52,950 nucleotides of DNA from Candidatus Kuenenia stuttgartensis (GTDB taxonomy: Bacteria > Planctomycetota > Planctomycetia > Pirellulales > UBA1268), in NCBI GenBank assembly GCA_945865325.1, contig CAMBFA010000007.1, forward strand, positions 1 through 52,950, given 5' to 3'. The notes beneath the pieces were generated by a model, which saw only the letters and a program-made list of their open reading frames with translations, made no database searches and was not told where the DNA came from. This document shows, in pieces, positions 33,846 to 42,890 of the stretch. The position numbers were made by a program, and so were the translations under genes. The number at the start of each line of letters is the position of its first letter. The stretch's first letter is position 1.

Positions 33846-35882
33846 TTAGCGTCCGACCGTGTCCGACGGTTCGCGGGCCACCGCATCGCTGCGGCCATCG
33901 CGGGGCAGGGCCACACCGGCGATATACCAGCCCTCGGGGACGGTCTCCATCCCCACCCCGGCGGCCCCGAGATAGCGCTGGATGACGTCAAACTCCGGCA
34001 GCGTGCTGCCGTCGATCCGCTGCTCACGCACGCTCCCCTCCTTGCCGTCGCCAAGGGCGACATTCAGAAGTTGCCCCATCAGGCTCTTCGATTTCGGCAT
34101 CTCGCCGCGGCGGAGCATTTCGTAGGCCGGGCGGATCGTCTCGTCGCCCCGGCCGAAGCTCCGCAGCGCCGTCTCACCGGGAAACAGACGCGCCAGTTCC
34201 TCGGTCACGACGCCAAAGTCGCCGGTCTCGGCGAGCGTCCCCCCGTCGCCGGAGGTGGCCAGGACGCGCTCGAGGAAGTCGCGGTGGGAGGCGACGAGGA
34301 GATGGCCGTGGGCGATCGTCACGGCCGAGTGCGGCAGGAGTTTCTCCTCGCGGTCACGCAGCCGCCCCCGGCGGCCGGGGGCCGCCGAATCGGCCTCCGA
34401 ATCGGCATGGGCGGAGATCAGGCCGGGGGTCTCGATCTCGAGCTTGGGGATCGAGTCGGTGCGGTCGATCAACTCCCAGATGACATGGCCGTTGAACTCC
34501 ACCTTCCGCATGTCGGGATCGGTCGACATCGACTTGGCCACGGTCTTGGCCACCTGCTCCGGATTGTGTGTCTCGATCGCGATCACGAGGCGCTCGCTGT
34601 CGACGTCGATCGGCATGGTGTGGTCGCTGATGATCGACACCCTCGTGCCGAGGCATCCGACGAGGTCGTTCTCGACGTCGATCTGCGGGCCGTCCGGATC
34701 TTCCTTGAGCGACGCGATGACGTCGTCGAAGACCCCCTTCTCACCGACGACATCGTCGACGAGCGACTCGGCCGACTCGAAGGCCGTCTTCATGTCCCAC
34801 TGCATCGTGACCCAGCTCGACACGTCGCGCGGCACCCACGACGGCGGTTCGAGGCGTGCGGTGTTGGGGAACTGGAGCATGCGGGCGGCGAGTTTGTAGC
34901 GATCAGCGGCGAAGGCTTTCCGCCCCTCCAGCGGCGGCGCGTGGACGAGGGTGTGGTGGCGGAGATCGTGGAGCCCGTCGTCGAGCACGATCACCCCGCC
35001 GACAGCTTTCACCGCATCAAAGCCCTGGCGCCCGAGGATCGCCACGTAGTCTGGTCCCTTCCGCTTCTCGCGAGGGGGATTGGCGGCCTGCACGGCCCGG
35101 GCGAACCCGAGCGGATCGACGAACCAGCGGATCGGCGCCGCGGTCGCGGAGACCTTGTCAGCGCACCGGTCGCACACCGCCTTGTAGGAGGCGACCGTGG
35201 CGAGACCGTCGGCCCGGCCCGCCAGCGACGACGCGGTCTGCATGACGACGGCGGGATCGTCGCCGACGACGAGCGCGTCGGGACGGAGGACGATGGCGAC
35301 GCGCGTGGGAAGCGCGGCCCCCGGCTCCTGCGGCACGTCGTAGATGGTCATCGTCGTGCCGTTGCCGGACGTCGAGGTCGTCTTCGTAGCCTTCCGCTCG
35401 ACGAGCCTCTCGCCGATCGTCTCGACCAGCCGCGAGGCCTCGTCGTCGTGGCCAGTGGTATCGACGAGGATCACCGTCGCGAGCCGACCGGCAGCCGGTT
35501 CGATGACGCCCAGAGCGACCTCCCCCCCCGGGACGCTCGCGAGATCCTCGAACGAGAGCCCGAGCTTCCCCAGCCGCTGCCTCCCGGCCTTGCGGGCCTG
35601 ATCGCGGACGCTCTCCACGAACGGGCGCATCTGTGGGTCCTGGAGCAACTGCCCGTAGTCGGTGTTGTCGAAGTTCTCGCGGAGCCGCCGCGGGTCGGGG
35701 GCGCTGACCCAGACCCGCGTCGTCGCCGGGAACACCGTCTCGCTCGGGGCGAACCCGGCCGCCTCGACCGGGATATTCGGTCCAACGGAGGCAACGGCCA
35801 CCATCCAGGCCGCGGCGCGACGGATGACTCCCGGGAGGTGCGATCCCCTCTGCCGACGACCGGCCAACAAGCTTCCGTGCAC
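33846..35882 (-). CDS. Large secreted protein of unknown function
   Basis: 678 residues from GTG 35882. This start is decided by a near-perfect AAGGAGGTG 5 nt upstream. A signal peptide (about 20-43, AAAWMVAVASVGPNIPVEAAG) is followed by an alpha/beta-rich sequence with FDNTDYGQLLQDPQMRPFVESV, a CDRC pair at about 237-240 and a C-terminal half with repeated VAIETHNPEQVAKTV-like and LLVASHRDFLERVL-like segments. This layout is reminiscent of DUF3352-type secreted proteins. I cannot assign a reaction. It is monocistronic and converges on the esterase gene with a 63-nt gap. Confidence 0.7.
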   Translation of the reverse strand: MHGSLLAGRRQRGSHLPGVIRRAAAWMVAVASVGPNIPVEAAGFAPSETVFPATTRVWVSAPDPRRLRENFDNTDYGQLLQDPQMRPFVESVRDQARKAGRQRLGKLGLSFEDLASVPGGEVALGVIEPAAGRLATVILVDTTGHDDEASRLVETIGERLVERKATKTTSTSGNGTTMTIYDVPQEPGAALPTRVAIVLRPDALVVGDDPAVVMQTASSLAGRADGLATVASYKAVCDRCADKVSATAAPIRWFVDPLGFARAVQAANPPREKRKGPDYVAILGRQGFDAVKAVGGVIVLDDGLHDLRHHTLVHAPPLEGRKAFAADRYKLAARMLQFPNTARLEPPSWVPRDVSSWVTMQWDMKTAFESAESLVDDVVGEKGVFDDVIASLKEDPDGPQIDVENDLVGCLGTRVSIISDHTMPIDVDSERLVIAIETHNPEQVAKTVAKSMSTDPDMRKVEFNGHVIWELIDRTDSIPKLEIETPGLISAHADSEADSAAPGRRGRLRDREEKLLPHSAVTIAHGHLLVASHRDFLERVLATSGDGGTLAETGDFGVVTEELARLFPGETALRSFGRGDETIRPAYEMLRRGEMPKSKSLMGQLLNVALGDGKEGSVREQRIDGSTLPEFDVIQRYLGAAGVGMETVPEGWYIAGVALPRDGRSDAVAREPSDTVGR

Positions 35883-36051
35883 GAGAACACCTCCTTGAGG
35901 TCACCGCAGGGGCGCGACGGTTTGGCGCGCTCCCCTTTCTTATCGTGCCGGTCCGGGCGGAATCTGGACCCGATCACGGTGGACAGTGTCCCTTCGCCAA
36001 CCGGCCTGGAAAGGTGCGCAAGCCCGGCAAGATCGCCCTCCGACCAATCCG

Positions 36052-37239
36052 TCAGGAATTCGCCGGAGCCGGTGCTGGCGGCGTCGCGCCCCCGGACCGA
36101 CGGACCGAACGGACTGGATCGGACGGACCGGACTCGATCAGCCGGACCGAACCGGCCGACGGCAGGGATGACACCACGATCATCCAGACGACGATCAGGA
36201 GGGCGACCACCGCCGCCATCGTCGTGCCGCCGTCGACCCGGCGCCGCAGGAGCGATACCGTTCCCCAGGTCATCGCCGCAGTGGCCGAGAGGGCCGCGAC
36301 GGTGGCCAGCGCGCCGGCCGATCGGTCCCGATCCCCCGCCAGCAGGAAGAAGGCCACGAGCGAGGGCCAGCCGAGCATGAGGGCGTGGAATCCGACGCTC
36401 TCGCTGACCAGACCGGTCATGCCGAAGCGGCCGCCCGGCCCCCGCACCGCCACCGATCCCATCAACCGGCTCCAGCCGCGTTCCGCTCCGACCGGTGAGA
36501 TGGTCGCCTCGGGCACGGCCAACGCCAGGAAACAGGCAAGCGTCACGACCACATTCGTGGCCGCCGCATCGGGCGAGAGGAACAGGCAAACGACCATCGC
36601 CGTCAACGCGACGGCCATCCCGCACAGATCGAGCCGCCCCCGCGCCGGTTCGCCCGAGGCGATCAAGCGCCCCGTTCCTCGCGGCTTTCGAGCAGCGACG
36701 GGGAGGCGGACGGCGGTCGCCGCACCGACGACCGTCGCGACAACAGCGACGACCATCGCGCTCCCCGCCGCCGGGCCGTGGTCCGGAAACCAGTTCCATC
36801 CCCAACCTCCCGCCAGCCCGACGCCCGCGGTGATGAGGAGAACGGCGCTGGCGACATCGGCACGGTTGGTCAATTCCCTTTGGAAACCCGCGGAGAGGAG
36901 GGCGGCGGAGCCGCTCCCGAGGAGGAAGCCGGCGAGGGCGGAGAGGGAGGGCCCGGCGGGGCTAGCCAAGGCCCCGATGATTCCCCCGATCAGCGGCCAG
37001 ACGATCCTCGCCGCCATTCCCATCCCCGCTCCGCCGAGGTGGCCGGCCGGCGCGGGGGCACGGTCACCGAGCGCCGCCACGGCCAACAATCCCCCGAGGA
37101 GGAATCCGACCGCGGCCGGCGGCATACCTTCGACCCGTCCGCTACCGGCGACGGAAGCCCCGCCGAGGGCGGCGAGAAGGAGCAACCAGGAAGCGGGCCG
37201 ACGGGCCTCGACCGCCAACAGGATCGCGCGTCCGCTCAT
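36052..37239 (-). CDS. Polytopic membrane protein, hypothetical
   Basis: 395 residues from ATG 37239, overlapping the stop of the adenylation-domain fragment by ATGA. About ten hydrophobic segments span most of the length, with a short hydrophilic loop at about 165-180 (RKPRGTGRLIASGEPARGR) and a Pro-rich C-terminal tail. No transporter signature was recognised. Gly, Ala and Val are abundant, and several segments (FLLGGLLAVAALG, AAVVALLIVVWMIVVSS) are clear helices. The position between a truncated adenylation-domain gene and a phosphopantetheinyl transferase is suggestive but not informative by itself. Confidence 0.65.
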   Translation of the reverse strand: MSGRAILLAVEARRPASWLLLLAALGGASVAGSGRVEGMPPAAVGFLLGGLLAVAALGDRAPAPAGHLGGAGMGMAARIVWPLIGGIIGALASPAGPSLSALAGFLLGSGSAALLSAGFQRELTNRADVASAVLLITAGVGLAGGWGWNWFPDHGPAAGSAMVVAVVATVVGAATAVRLPVAARKPRGTGRLIASGEPARGRLDLCGMAVALTAMVVCLFLSPDAAATNVVVTLACFLALAVPEATISPVGAERGWSRLMGSVAVRGPGGRFGMTGLVSESVGFHALMLGWPSLVAFFLLAGDRDRSAGALATVAALSATAAMTWGTVSLLRRRVDGGTTMAAVVALLIVVWMIVVSSLPSAGSVRLIESGPSDPVRSVRRSGGATPPAPAPANS

Positions 37240-37475
37240 GCCCGCCCCCGTTCCCGGGGATCGCCCGGAGAAAAAACGCCAGACTCGCGCAGCTCGGCCG
37301 CGAAAGAGTGACTCGCGGCGGCGATCTCGGCGTAGGTCCACCGCCTTTCTCCACACTCGATCGCGACCGCATCGGGGTGCTCGCGCACCCGGCCGTCAAA
37401 CACCCGGTGAATGGACCTGCGGTAGGGGGCGATGGAACGTGCTGCCTCCTCAGGCACCGCAGACGGAGAGGTCAT
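37236..37475 (-). pseudogene. Truncated adenylation (AMP-binding) domain gene
   Basis: 79 residues from ATG 37475. The segment IHRVFDGRVREHPDAVAIECGERRWTYAEIAAASHSFAAELRESGV matches the first 50 residues of NRPS-type adenylation domains (VHxxFExQVxxxPDAVAVxxxxxxLTYxELNxRAN). The frame then ends after GDPRERGRA, exactly where the family continues with GDRVAL. None of the ATP-binding cores (A3 to A10) are present. The stop overlaps the start of the membrane protein gene. It is either a remnant created by a deletion or an unusual short open frame. The divergent neighbour encodes the enzyme that would prime carrier proteins. Confidence 0.6.
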
Positions 37476-37675
37476 GGACTTCGGGAGCTCCTCGACAAGC
37501 CGACGACGCTGCCGGACGGTGTATTGTGGCCGCTGACCGCGGGGTTTTCGACCTCCCTGCTGCCGCCCGCGGGATTGCCCACCCGCAAGCGGTATCGATG
37601 CCCGCCGCTGACACGGCACGGCCCAATCCTTCACCGACCCAACCGATCCTTTCGTCCCTCCGTTTCGATCCCGTC

Positions 37676-38530
37676 ATGCCCCCCATCTCCCTCCACCTCG
37701 CCGACTGCGACGCCTGGCTGCCGGCCGTCTTCGCAGCGCACCTCTCTGCCGACGAGCAGGCGCGGGCGGATCGATTCCGCCACGCTATCGATCGCGATCG
37801 CTTCATCGTCCGCCGCGGTCTCCTCCGCCGACTTCTCGGGGAGCGGCTCGGGATCGAAGCCGCGCGCGTGCCGCTCGCCCCCGGGCCGGCGGGCAAGCCG
37901 ATGCTTGCCGCAGCCGATCTCCACCGCGCGGGCGTTGCCACCGCGAATGGCCCACCGGGCTTCAATCTCGCGCGGAGCGGGGGGCTCGCGCTGTATGCCT
38001 TTCTCCCCCTGGCAAACGCGCGGGCCGTCACTGGCCCAGCCGCCCCCGATGGCCCGACACTCGGCGTCGATCTCGAGCGGATCGACACCGCCCGTCGCAC
38101 GCTTGCCGATCTCCGCCGGATCGCCGAGCACTTCGCCCCAGAGGAGTCGCACTTTCTCGCAGGGATCCCCGACGACGAGGCGGCGGCGGTGTTCTACCGG
38201 CTCTGGACCGGCAAGGAGGCTTGTCTCAAGTGCCTCGGCACGGGGATCGGCGGAGGGGGTCCGACGCTCGCCGACGTTGTCATCGACTTGAACCCCGACG
38301 GCACGGTCTGCGGAAGGGCCAGGACCGCATCTGGACGGTCCTGGCGGGTTGCCTGTTTCATGCCGTGCCCTGGCCACTGCGCGGCGGTTGCTATCCCGGC
38401 AGAGGAGGGGGGGCACGGAGCGCACCTCTCCCTCGACGTCGACCTGCAGCCCATCGAGCCCGAGGCAGCGGAGCGGGCGGTCAGCCGCGTGGCCGCACCG
38501 CCCCCTGAACGCGCCCCGGAAGCCCCATGA
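37676..38530 (+). CDS. 4'-phosphopantetheinyl transferase (Sfp/Gsp type)
   Basis: 284 residues from ATG 37676; an upstream in-frame ATG near 37601 is possible. The Sfp-type core is present: RFRHAIDRDRFIVRRGLLRRLLG, then PAGKP, FNLARSGGLALYAF, TLGVDLERI (Mg-binding Asp and Glu) and FYRLWTGKEACLKCLGTGI (WxxKEAxxK). The enzyme moves phosphopantetheine from CoA to carrier proteins of NRPS, PKS or fatty acid synthase. An adenylation-domain fragment lies divergently 200 nt away, but no carrier domain is encoded in the window. Its 3' end overlaps the argG 3' end by 50 nt on the opposite strand. Confidence 0.9.
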   Translation: MPPISLHLADCDAWLPAVFAAHLSADEQARADRFRHAIDRDRFIVRRGLLRRLLGERLGIEAARVPLAPGPAGKPMLAAADLHRAGVATANGPPGFNLARSGGLALYAFLPLANARAVTGPAAPDGPTLGVDLERIDTARRTLADLRRIAEHFAPEESHFLAGIPDDEAAAVFYRLWTGKEACLKCLGTGIGGGGPTLADVVIDLNPDGTVCGRARTASGRSWRVACFMPCPGHCAAVAIPAEEGGHGAHLSLDVDLQPIEPEAAERAVSRVAAPPPERAPEAP

Positions 38531-39705
38531 TCCGCAGGAAGCCCTCGGCATCGGTTTGGTCGTAAGAACCGCCCCCCTCCATCGACGCGATCGCCGCATC
38601 GTAGAGGCTGTTGGGGCTCGTCCGGCTCTTCACGAGCATGTTTCCCTTGTAGAGATTGAGCTCGACGGTGCCGGTGACCGGCTTTTGGGCCTCACGAATG
38701 AACGCCGAGAGCGCGTCCATCTTCGCGCAGTACCAGAAGCCGTAATAGACCATCTCCGCCACCTCCGGCGCGATCCGGTCGCGGAGGTGAACGAGGTCGC
38801 GGTCGAGCGTCAGCTGCTCGACGAGCCGGTGGGCCTCGTAGAGGAGCGTCATCCCCGGCGCCTCATAAACCCCGCGGCTCTTCATGCCGACGAACCGGTT
38901 CTCGACAATGTCGGACCGGCCGACACCATTGCGGCCACCGATCGTATTGAGCTCGAGGACGATCTCATGGGGCGCAAGCGCCTTGCCGTTGACCTTCGTC
39001 GGCACCCCCGATTCGAAGTCGATCCGCACCATTTCCGGCTTCTCCGGGGCCTGTTGCGGCGAGACCGTCATCCCGAACTCGACCAGCTCGAAGCCGTCGG
39101 TCGTCATCTCCTCGAGGAGGCCCGCCTCGTAGCTGGTGTGGAGGCAGTTCTCGTCGGAGCTGTAGGGCTTCCCCTTCGAGGCCTTTACCGGGATGTCGCG
39201 CTCGTCACAGAAATCGATGAGCTCCGTGCGGCCGGGAAAGCGCTCGCGGAATTCGCGGATCCGCCACGGGGCGAGAACCGCGATCTTCGGATCGAGCGCC
39301 TCGGCGGCGAGCTGGAAGCGGCACTGGTCGTTTCCCTTGCCGGTGGCGCCGTGGGCGAACACCGAGGCCCCCTCGCGATGGGCGATGTCGACGATCACCT
39401 TCGAGATCAGCGGCCGGGCGATCGAGGTGCCGAGGAGGTAGGTCCCCTCGTACCGGGCCTGCCACTGGAGAACGGGGAAGGCGAAGTCGCGGCAGAGTTC
39501 CTCGCGGACATCGACGATCTCGGCGTGGATGGCGCCACAGGTGCGGGCCTTGGCGAGCGTCGCCGCCCGGTCCTCGCAGGGCTGGCCGAGGTCGACGTAG
39601 ACGGCAATCACGTCGTAGCCTCGTTCGATGAGCCAACCGAGGATCACGGAGGTGTCGAGCCCCCCCCGAATACGCCAGCACGCACTTGGTTCTCTTTCAG
39701 CTCAC
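38481..39705 (-). CDS. argG: Argininosuccinate synthase, frameshifted near the N-terminus
   Basis: The main frame (38481-39647) encodes 388 residues of ArgG: YDVIAVYVDLGQPCEDR, FAHGATGKGNDQCRF, APWR and the GRNGVGRSDIVENRFVGMKSRGVYE block. The enzyme joins citrulline and aspartate in arginine synthesis. The ATP-pyrophosphatase loop AYSGGLDTS should come first. CVLAYSGG is encoded upstream in another frame and LDTSVIL in the main frame, with the switch inside a run of eight G (39660-39667, written as C on the plus strand); seven G would restore the frame. A possible GTG start at 39705 has GAGGAG upstream, but its third codon is TGA; GTG 39681 would start directly at VLAYSGG. Either the gene is damaged or the sequence has an insertion error. 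Confidence 0.85.
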
Positions 39706-39806
39706 GAATGCTCCTCGATCGAAACGTGGATGGGCCGCCAGCAACCGGGCTGCCCGAAAAAAACACCATCGGCATTTTCTCCCCCGGCCGTGAGCCGGGG
39801 AAACGG

Positions 39807-41360
39807 TCAGACTTCCTTGACCAGGGCCATATTATGGCCTCCCGTCCCGAAGCCGACACCCGCCACGAGCACGATCCTGTCCCCTGTTCGCAATCGACCG
39901 GCGCCGAGGCCCCAGCTGGTGACATGACCCAGGAGCGCCTGGACATCGGTGGAAACGGTGCCCGCCAGCGGTGTCACTCCCCAGTAGAGGGCCATCTGCC
40001 GGAGCGTGGCAACGTTGTCGCTCACGCCCACCGTGGGGACCGCCCCGCGCCGTTTCGACCTGGAAATCGCTGTCAATCCGGTGCGACTGGCGACCACGAC
40101 AAGCCGCGCCCCGACATCGACGGCAATCCGCCCCGCACCATCGACCACCGCCTGCGTGATCGGGTGGAGCCCCTCGGCGAGCACCTCCGCCGGGCCGACT
40201 TCCGCGGCCGCCGCCAGCCACGGGGCCCGCTGCCGCTCCTCGAGGGAAAGCCTCCGATCGGCGAGATACTGCGACTCAGTAGCGCGCGCGATCCGCCGCA
40301 TCATCTCCACGACGAGGCTCGGGTGGTCGCCGATCGCCGTCTCGCCGGAGAGCATGCAGGCGTCGGCGCCGTCGAGGATCGCATTGGCGACGTCGGTGGC
40401 CTCGGCCCGGGTCGGCCGGCGGGAATGCTGCATGCTGTCGAGCATCTGCGTGGCGACGATCACCGGCTTCTGATATCGCTGGCAAACGCGGATGATCCGC
40501 TTTTGCACCATCGGCATCGTGGCGACGTCGATCTCCACCCCCAGATCGCCGCGGGCGACCATGACGACGTCGGCCGCCTCGACGATCGCTTCCATGGCGT
40601 CGACTGCCTCGCGCTTCTCGATCTTGGCGACAACGCGGGCGACCGAGCCGCGCGTCCGGAGGAGCTCCTTGAGAAGGCGGACCTCGACCGGCGACCGCAC
40701 GAACGACAGGCTGACGAAGTCGGCCCCCACTCCGGCGGCCCACTCGGCATGCTCCCAATCAGCGGCACTCATGGCGGCCACCGAGAGCTTCACGCCGGGG
40801 AGATTGACCCCCTGCCTGCTCCGCACCGTCCCCTGTTGGACGACCCGGCAGATCACTTCATCGGGCTGTCGCTCCTCGACGACGAGACTCACCGTGCCGT
40901 CGGCGAGCATGACCGGATCGCCGACGCGGAGCTCGTCGACCAGCGGCGCGTAGGTGGTGGTGAACGTGTCGGCCGTGGCGGGCCCCGGCCCACGGACGAA
41001 GCGGATCCGCGTCCCTTCGACACAGTCGACCGCGCCGTCGGGAAGCTCGCCGAGGCGGATCTTCGGGCCGGCAAGATCGACGAGGACGCCCACAGGGCGG
41101 ACGAGCTCGTCGGACATCCGTCGGATCCGCTCGAGCGTCTCGGCATGCTCTGGAAGAGACCCGTGCGCCATGTTCAGCCGAAAGACGTCGACCCCCGCCT
41201 GAACGAGGCCGCGGATCGCCTCTTCCGAACGCGAAGCCGGCCCGAGGGTGGCGACGATCTTCGTGCGGACCAGATCGGGATCGGCCCCGGGCCGGCGCGG
41301 CGTCACCGGGTCGGCCGGCGCGCGGGGATCCCTGGATGGATCGGTCGAGAAGCTCGACAT
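39807..41360 (-). CDS. pyk: Pyruvate kinase
   Basis: 517 residues with a slightly long, Pro/Arg-rich N-terminus before VRTKIVATLGPAS. Catalytic signatures are present: GVDVFRLNMAHG, LVDLAGPKIRLGEL, VAKIEKREAVDAMEAIVEAADVVMVARGDLGVEI, KPVIVATQMLDSM, TRAEATDVANAILDGADACMLSGETA. The enzyme makes pyruvate and ATP from phosphoenolpyruvate. In the usual RLNFSHG the residues FS are MA, a modest change outside the metal site. GGAGGG lies just upstream of ATG 41360. A GGGAA repeat tract lies in the leader. About 101 nt separate it from the argG start region. Confidence 0.95.
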   Translation of the reverse strand: MSSFSTDPSRDPRAPADPVTPRRPGADPDLVRTKIVATLGPASRSEEAIRGLVQAGVDVFRLNMAHGSLPEHAETLERIRRMSDELVRPVGVLVDLAGPKIRLGELPDGAVDCVEGTRIRFVRGPGPATADTFTTTYAPLVDELRVGDPVMLADGTVSLVVEERQPDEVICRVVQQGTVRSRQGVNLPGVKLSVAAMSAADWEHAEWAAGVGADFVSLSFVRSPVEVRLLKELLRTRGSVARVVAKIEKREAVDAMEAIVEAADVVMVARGDLGVEIDVATMPMVQKRIIRVCQRYQKPVIVATQMLDSMQHSRRPTRAEATDVANAILDGADACMLSGETAIGDHPSLVVEMMRRIARATESQYLADRRLSLEERQRAPWLAAAAEVGPAEVLAEGLHPITQAVVDGAGRIAVDVGARLVVVASRTGLTAISRSKRRGAVPTVGVSDNVATLRQMALYWGVTPLAGTVSTDVQALLGHVTSWGLGAGRLRTGDRIVLVAGVGFGTGGHNMALVKEV

Positions 41361-41376
41361 GGAGCCCTCCGAAGGT

Positions 41377-41406
41377 GGGAAGGGAAGGGAAGGGAAGGGA
41401 AGGGAA
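41377..41406 (+). repeat. GGGAA x6 simple sequence repeat in the pyk leader
   Basis: Six perfect pentamers, read as TTCCC on the pyk strand, lie 17-46 nt upstream of the pyk start and just outside its ribosome site (41365-41370). No other SSR of this length was seen in the window. Confidence 0.95.
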
Positions 41407-41522
41407 GGCAGGCGGGAGAGGGGCGGGCCAGCCTACCGCGGGAGCCCGCTGGCGCGAATCAGGGAGGCAGGAGCCGCCTAGGCGTCGCCGCGACCACGGA
41501 GCGATCCTCCCGCCGCAGAGCA

Positions 41523-42698
41523 TCACCGCCGCCGGTGCCGAGCGACCAGTTGCGGGAGATGGGCCGGCCCGCACTCGATGACGTCGATACTTCCATAACG
41601 CCTCATGGTCCAGGAATCTCGATCCTCAGCAATCAGCCAGAAGGCGGCCTCGGGGTGGAGACCGGCGAACACCTTCATCGCGACGGGGTCGAATCCTGCC
41701 GCCCGCCACTTGCATTCGATCGCCACCGGCGGCCGGCCACGGGGCGTCCAGACAAAATCGATTTCGTGTTTTTGCTTGTCGCGCCAGTAGTGCAACGACT
41801 CGGCTCCGACCTCGAAGCAGAGCTCATCGAGCACGAGGTGCTCGAAAAGCCCCCCCTTATCGCTCGTCCGCAGCGTATCAACCGAGCGTGCATAACAGAC
41901 AAAGCCGCTATCGAAAGCATAGACCTTCGGCATCGAGACGATTTCCCGCGACGGATGCGTGGCGAAGGGACGGAGGACGTGCACGACTCCCGTGGCGGCA
42001 AAAATGTCGAGATAATTCGCCAGGGTCTGTCGACTCGCCTCGCAAGCGGCCGTGAATCCGGTCAGCTCGCACATGCCGCCACTCTGGGCCCAGAGGAGTT
42101 CGAGAAAGCGGAGGAACGAATATCGCTTCCCCACCGAGAACAGTTCGAGGATATCGCGGGCCCAGAAGGCCTCGATCCACTCCGCGAAATCCCTTTCCGG
42201 TAGGGCCGATGAGGTGAGGTGCTCCGGCAGGCCGCCGTGGAGAAGTCGTCTCTCCGGTGTGGGGACATGAAACGCCGCGATCTCTCGGTGCAGCACCGGC
42301 AGGAGCCGCACGGTGCGTTTGCGGCCGGCAAGCGTGTCACGAAACCGCGCACTGGCACCGAGCGTGGACGACCCCGTGGCGACGACATGGATGTCGGGAA
42401 AATGATCGGCGGCGACCTTGAGGAGATTCGAAGGGTCCGCAAGCCGGTGAATCTCATCGAGCGCGATGCGACGGCCACGATGCCGCTTCAGAAAGCCCTC
42501 GATGTCTTCGACGTCGCGACGGACGCGAGGCAGATCGCAATCGAAGTAGTCGGTGTCGGGGAGCGATCGGACGAGTGTCGTCTTTCCCAGACGGCGCGGA
42601 CCGGTGAGCCAAATGACACGGCGTTCCCGCCACTCGCGTTCGAGCAATTCCCGCCACAGCGGCCGGTCGACAGCCCCGTTCAAAGGATCGATCTCCAT
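41523..42698 (-). CDS. AAA-type ATPase with DUF4143 domain
   Basis: 391 residues from ATG 42698. An N-terminal P-loop domain (AAA_14) has Walker A GPRRLGKTT and Walker B RRIALDEIH; sensor VVATGSSTL follows. The C-terminal half is DUF4143, with the late nuclease-like pattern HYWRDKQKHEIDFVW...VAIECKWR, which resembles the PD-(D/E)xK core (E/D, ExK). Such COG1373 proteins are widespread, often mobile and of unknown function, although an effector or stress role has been proposed. The promoter of this gene has an unusual palindrome. It is not co-transcribed with pyk by any visible sign (162-nt gap). Confidence 0.87.
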   Translation of the reverse strand: MEIDPLNGAVDRPLWRELLEREWRERRVIWLTGPRRLGKTTLVRSLPDTDYFDCDLPRVRRDVEDIEGFLKRHRGRRIALDEIHRLADPSNLLKVAADHFPDIHVVATGSSTLGASARFRDTLAGRKRTVRLLPVLHREIAAFHVPTPERRLLHGGLPEHLTSSALPERDFAEWIEAFWARDILELFSVGKRYSFLRFLELLWAQSGGMCELTGFTAACEASRQTLANYLDIFAATGVVHVLRPFATHPSREIVSMPKVYAFDSGFVCYARSVDTLRTSDKGGLFEHLVLDELCFEVGAESLHYWRDKQKHEIDFVWTPRGRPPVAIECKWRAAGFDPVAMKVFAGLHPEAAFWLIAEDRDSWTMRRYGSIDVIECGPAHLPQLVARHRRR

Positions 42699-42704
42699 GA
42701 AACC

Positions 42705-42733
42705 ACAGTAGCGTTTGGTATTACCAAACGCAA
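42705..42733 (-). promoter_or_regulatory. Promoter with 21-bp palindromic operator for the DUF4143 ATPase gene
   Basis: On the minus strand -35 TTGCGT (42733-42728), a 17-nt spacer and -10 TACTGT (42710-42705) lead to the ATG only 6 nt on. The spacer and part of the -35 are a perfect palindrome, GCGTTTGGTA-A-TACCAAACGC (42711-42731). A bound dimer would block polymerase, so repression is likely. Confidence 0.65.
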
Positions 42734-42877
42734 ACACACTCGATTTCTGGAAAGCCCCGGGGTTGGCCGAGCCACTCTCTGGGGCACGGCAGGCTCGGAC
42801 ACGGGGCAGGGAATGGCATCCCAACAGTCGTGTCATGAGCCTTTGTGGCTCGCGGGACTGCCAACCGGGGCCCACGC

Positions 42878-42883
42878 TAAACT
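42878..42883 (+). promoter_or_regulatory. -10 box with leaderless spacing for the SDR gene
   Basis: TAAACT ends 7 nt before ATG 42891. No ribosome site and no clear -35 are visible. Confidence 0.4.
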
Positions 42884-42890
42884 CCAAACC

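Noticed and set aside
38349-42203. 1284-residue plus-strand ORF
   Set aside because: It is antisense to argG, pyk and the ATPase gene, all with clear families. It is a shadow frame.
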